A DNA stretch of 64,000 bases from Tanytarsus gracilentus (lineage: Eukaryota > Arthropoda > Insecta > Diptera > Chironomidae): NCBI GenBank assembly GCA_038502055.1, contig JAXRKN010000036.1, forward strand, positions 372,001 to 436,000, in the 5' to 3' direction. Under the pieces are notes generated by a model. The model was not told the origin of the DNA. It did not search any database and worked only from the letters and a program-made list of their open reading frames with translations. A program made the position numbers and the translations under genes. Positions 59,811 to 64,000 of the stretch are shown here, one piece after another; positions within the stretch are counted from its first letter, which is position 1, and each line of letters begins with the position of its first letter.

Positions 59811-62323
59811 CACTCGAATTTTTTTTTAACGATCATGCACGAATTCAAAGAGACTGTGTAGCAATGTGTAGTGCTGTGTTTAAAGAAAAAAGAGAAAAAC
59901 CTTCGAAATTTCGGTCACATTCGTTCCTTGACGCTGTGCGTTTACTTCGCGCTCACATGTGATTTTCGAAAACTGTTCGTGTCTTAGGGATGGTAAGTTT
60001 AAGGACTTTTTTTGGAATTTGCAAAAAAAAATCATTTTTCTTTATTTCAATAATTTTTATTTTAAATTTTTAAAAATCATTAACGAATTCTTAAAATTTA
60101 TCTCGAAGACGAAAATAATTTTTATCAAATGTTGAAATCAAGCAGATCACGAAGAAAGAGAGAAATAGAGGTGTTACCTTTTAATTTTTTCAAAAGCCGC
60201 CAATTTAGAGGCGCAAAATAAATTTATGACTTTAAAGATGTTTCAATCAGGAACCAACAATTATGCGATTAATCACGTTTCTTGATTTTTTAGCAAATTC
60301 TTTCTGAAATTTAAAGATAAAAATAAATAAATATTTTTTTACGGAAAATATGTTTATTTCATACAGTTACAGAGTATGATACATCACTACAATACACTAG
60401 CTCACGCAAATTCAAATCATGCTTCAACAATCACACAATTATGATCTTGATTGAAAACAATAAATTTGAATTTGCAGGTATTGACTTTGTATAAAATTTG
60501 AGAGGTCACTTTTTTAAGGTCGTGTGGCGAATAATTATATAAATTTTGTTTATCATGCATTAAATTTATGAAAATTAGAATTCTAATTTTTCAACAATTT
60601 ACTGCGGAATTTTAAATAATTATTTGAAGAAAAAAAATTAGAAGGGATGAGAAAAATTGAATCAAAGTCTCCTTAAAATTAAGAGTATCGCGGGGATTCC
60701 AGAAGTTTAGGAAAATAAATTTTATTTTTGTGGGTTCTCTGTAAATAATTATTAGAGTGGAAGTTCTTGCGGCGATTTAAAATTTGCCAGTGAAAATTAT
60801 TTTGGAATCCCCCATTTTTTCCGTACATTTTTATTTCTTACATTAAATCATGATATGGTAATTTTTTTTTCTCGAAATATATCTTATAACAATTTATACG
60901 ATTTTCCTATATAACATTAATCTCATTACATTGTATGTATATATATGAAGTTTATTTACTTATTTATCTTCTTTTTTTACAGGGTAACGCCACGTCGATG
61001 AAACACTAACATAACACTTTAAATTTATCATATGCAGTTTGGTGAATTTAATTTTACTTGTGACTTTCTTCTAGCGAGTGTGTGTGTGTAAATGTGAACG
61101 ACATGAGCAATAGGCTCGTGTCATTACCCTGGTTTACCTAATTTTTTAAAATTATACAATTGACAATTACAATATGTGGCTAATAATTTTATCATAAAGT
61201 TTAATTAAATTTTTTCATCTTGAAATTTAAATTTTTAAGTGAAAAAAAGAGGAAATTCAAGATTATATTTTTGGTCCCCGTCATTGTGACCTCTAATAGA
61301 TTACAAATATTTTTTTTTTCATAAAATATGTTTCCACATTTTTCTTTTGGAATCTTTTGTCGTAGAGAAGAGGAAAGGCACGAAGCGAAATAAAGTAAGA
61401 AGAGTTGAAAAAAATTGAAGAAAGAATTAGGAAAAAAACTAAAAAATTGTTCGTCCATCCTTCAATAAAAAACAGGCACGATTTTCAAGGCATCTACAAA
61501 AGTGTCCGTGGAGGTAATTAATAATCAGTTGTGATTGATAAGGTCGCAGCTATAGTAGTTCATTTTTCACGTGTTTGTGTTTTTAAAAAAATAATAATAG
61601 AAAATAATAAAAAGAAAATTTTGTCAATTTTCCATAAAAACTTTTATTAAACAATACAAACTAAAAAAATTTCTCTATAAATAAAGAAATTTCACAATTT
61701 TTCAAGTAATCTCAACTAAATGTTGAAGAATGAGTAATAATAATCTCTAAAATAAAAAGTAATGTATTTACGTGATATCATAATTTTTTCTCATTTTTTA
61801 TCATCTTTGAGTTACTATAATTTCTAATATATAATCAAATAAAGCTACCTGAATAACGAGAATGCTATCTCAAAACGTTTGACAACATTTCATTCATTTT
61901 TTTTTCGTAATAAAAAAATCATTACAAAATTAAAAATGATGATTAGAGGGTGAAAATTGGGAGGGTAAACTAAATTGTAGTGCTACTGCATAAAAAGAAT
62001 GATTTTTCACAAATTTTAACCAGATTTTTTTGAACATCCATTCGATTTTTATGCATATTCGTAAAAATTTCTTAACACTATTAATTTTTCTTTTGAAACG
62101 CAAAAAAATTAATACATGATCAAAGAAAAACAATATTTTTCACACATTACTAAAAAGAAACTGAAAGAAGCGCAAAAAATTCTTATGAAAATCACTCAAA
62201 TACATACTTTATGGTAATTTAATTTTTTTCAATTTCTTGCACATGATTTTTGGAGCACTGTTAATATTTTGAGAGTCCTTTTTTTGATGAAACTTTTTCT
62301 TAGTATTTGAATTTTATTTAATG

Positions 62324-62380
62324 ACAATGTCGTGTCTAATTAATTAATTTAAAATTTCTTCTAAAAAGACACGACATTGT
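62324..62380. repeat. 14-bp perfect inverted repeat with 29-nt spacer
   Basis: ACAATGTCGTGTCT at 62,324-62,337 and AGACACGACATTGT at 62,367-62,380. It could form a stem-loop or be a pair of inverted binding sites. No flanking duplication marks it as a transposon. Confidence 0.7.
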
Positions 62381-64000
62381 GATAAATTATTTAAATTATT
62401 TTTTGCTAATTTTTTCAATTAAATGAATTAAAACATTTGTAAACGAGTGATTATCGGTTTCAATTTTTGTGTTGCTGAATTTGTATTTGATGGCACCCGG
62501 TTTGCGCAAAAAAATTAAAATCTGTGTCTATCTAAACTCAATACTCAAACAGCAAACTCAATCAAGTCAAAAAAAGAACTAAAAATGGCACACATTTTCT
62601 ATTTACCTTAAAGTAGCTTGAAAAACTAAAACTTTAATTTTCTACTTTTGAATGCTTTTAATGGCTTTTAATCAAGACGATGAGAATGGCTTTTGAAAAA
62701 TATATAGTTTTTTTTGGACTGGGAAATTTACTCTCTCAATGTGATTTTTTTATATGTACACGATGGAATTTTGCGATTTTCTCATCGACTTGCTACTGAC
62801 TAATTGTGGTACTGAAGAATTCTTTTTTTTATGTGAGTAATTTTTAATTGAAATAATAAATGATAAAATTGACAAAGTGTTTGTGAACTGCTAAAACTTT
62901 TTTCTCCGATTATTTTCCATTGACAATCAATGTAATTTCTTTTTTTTATAATTTTTTGACATTTAACTTACATAACAGCAAATTATAGTGTATGATATAT
63001 TTTTTTGAGTTCTTATCATCTTCATTTTTTTATAAGCTAAACTATTTCTTCTCTTCGTCATTTAGAAAATAGAGCTTTAGACATTTCTAATGTATTTTGT
63101 ACCCAAATTTTCCCGTAAATAACATTAAATTTATATTTTTTCATCATCATTATTATTTCTTCAATAAGTACACATTGCACATTTTCAATCCTTATACAAA
63201 AAAAAGTGATTTTGAAATTGTTTTAAACAATTCTTTTTTTCTCTCTTCCAGATTATTTTTTCTCTTTCTCAACATATCATAAAGTACGGTTTTATATATT
63301 GAATTTATGGATGTGTGCACCATTAATTATGTTTTCTTTTCATATGCAAGAAAATAATCAAGTATGATAAGAATTACACTTTGGCTAAGGGCGGAAGTTT
63401 CCATTACATTTTTTTTGTCATTACACCTAACAGGAATCTATATTTATTTTTTAATTTCTTTCATGTAATTTTTCATTGAAACAATTTTTTAAATTTGAAA
63501 ATAGTGAAAACTTTCAAAAAAAAATATTCTCATGACTCATCTCTTGCGATGCACTTTACACAATCCTTTATTGCACCATTGTCATGTTGTAATCTTAAAA
63601 ATCAAAGAAATTTTCTCATGAAACTGAAAAAAGTTTTTTTGATAGAGCATATTTTAAATACGCGCTGTTTAGAAATTAAAATGAAAAACTAAATGGCACT
63701 TAAACAAGAAAATGTGACTATATGGAATCCTAAATTCCTATCCATCGATATTCGACGCTTTTTAAATTTGTTTAATTGAGAAAAAAATTCTTCTTTCATG
63801 ACACGCACGTACATCATTGCACCTTCTCCCGAAAAAAAAAACACAAAAAGATTGCACATATTTTTTTCTCAATTTTTTCTCCCACGACAAAATGAAACAT
63901 TTTAACACATACAATTGTTGAATTGTTCACTCATTTTTATGACACTATTTGAAACGTGATATCGATGAAAATTAATATCAGATGATGTTGAATTACTAGT

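Larger units (their letters stand above)
58868..64000. other. 5.1-kb region upstream of the FGF gene
   Basis: No confident gene. Between 59,765 and 59,810 there are TCAGTC (minus strand) and TCAGTT (plus strand) initiator-like sequences next to a CT/GA-rich tract, a promoter-like arrangement. A minus-strand donor-like GTAAGC lies at about 59,750 and a plus-strand GTAAGT at 59,993. The rest is AT-rich with scattered short inverted repeats. Confidence 0.4.

Noticed and set aside
1..64000. CRISPR arrays, bacterial operons, riboswitches or rRNA genes
   Set aside because: All genes are spliced eukaryotic genes. No spacer-repeat arrays, ribosomal RNA sequence or bacterial signals were seen.

Overview
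This is an AT-rich nuclear segment of an insect genome. Spliced genes with canonical GT-AG introns (many only 50-80 nt), a dumpy (dpy) gene, a branchless-type FGF and pygopus together point to Diptera. The low GC content and compact introns would suit a nematoceran such as a midge, but the sequence alone does not fix the species.

Layout: (1) 1-25,294, minus strand: the 5' part of dumpy, a giant extracellular matrix protein. Translation starts at 25,289 and the gene runs off the left edge. I resolve 28 coding exons (about 20.4 kb, about 6,790 codons); exon lengths and phases agree at every junction. The order is signal peptide, LDL-receptor class A module, calcium-binding EGF arrays, very large EGF/cysteine-rich exons, one 1,271-codon Ser/Thr/Glu-rich mucin-like exon, then alternating EGF and DPY modules. 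(2) 25.3-34.0 kb: no coding gene seen, probably dumpy's non-coding first exon(s), first intron and regulatory DNA. (3) 34.0-46.05 kb: a compact cluster of seven small housekeeping or signalling genes: SCP/CTDSP phosphatase (-), CacyBP/SIP (-), Tctex-type dynein light chain (+), pygopus (-), Sec12/PREB (+), a MaoC/HTD2-like dehydratase (-), and a Ly6/three-finger GPI-type protein (+). (4) 46.05-53.4 kb: non-coding, with one well-bounded 1.45-kb non-autonomous DNA transposon (20-bp perfect terminal inverted repeats, 7-bp direct flanks, internal ACGGAAAA-type arrays). (5) 53.4-58.87 kb, minus strand: a three-exon branchless-like FGF ligand. (6) 58.9-64.0 kb: its upstream region, with promoter-like motifs but no confident gene.

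These genes do not form an operon. Dumpy links epidermis and tendon cells to cuticle, Branchless guides tracheal branching, Pygopus is a Wnt co-activator, Sec12 drives COPII export, Tctex serves dynein, and SCP and CacyBP are general regulators. The two developmental genes have wide empty flanks, while the housekeeping genes between them share promoters or end tail to tail.

I found no convincing wholly new biological system. The best leads are the mucin-type exon in dumpy with its higher-order 240-nt repeat, the bounded transposon, the overlapping 3' ends of Sec12 and the dehydratase gene, and the processing sites of the FGF.
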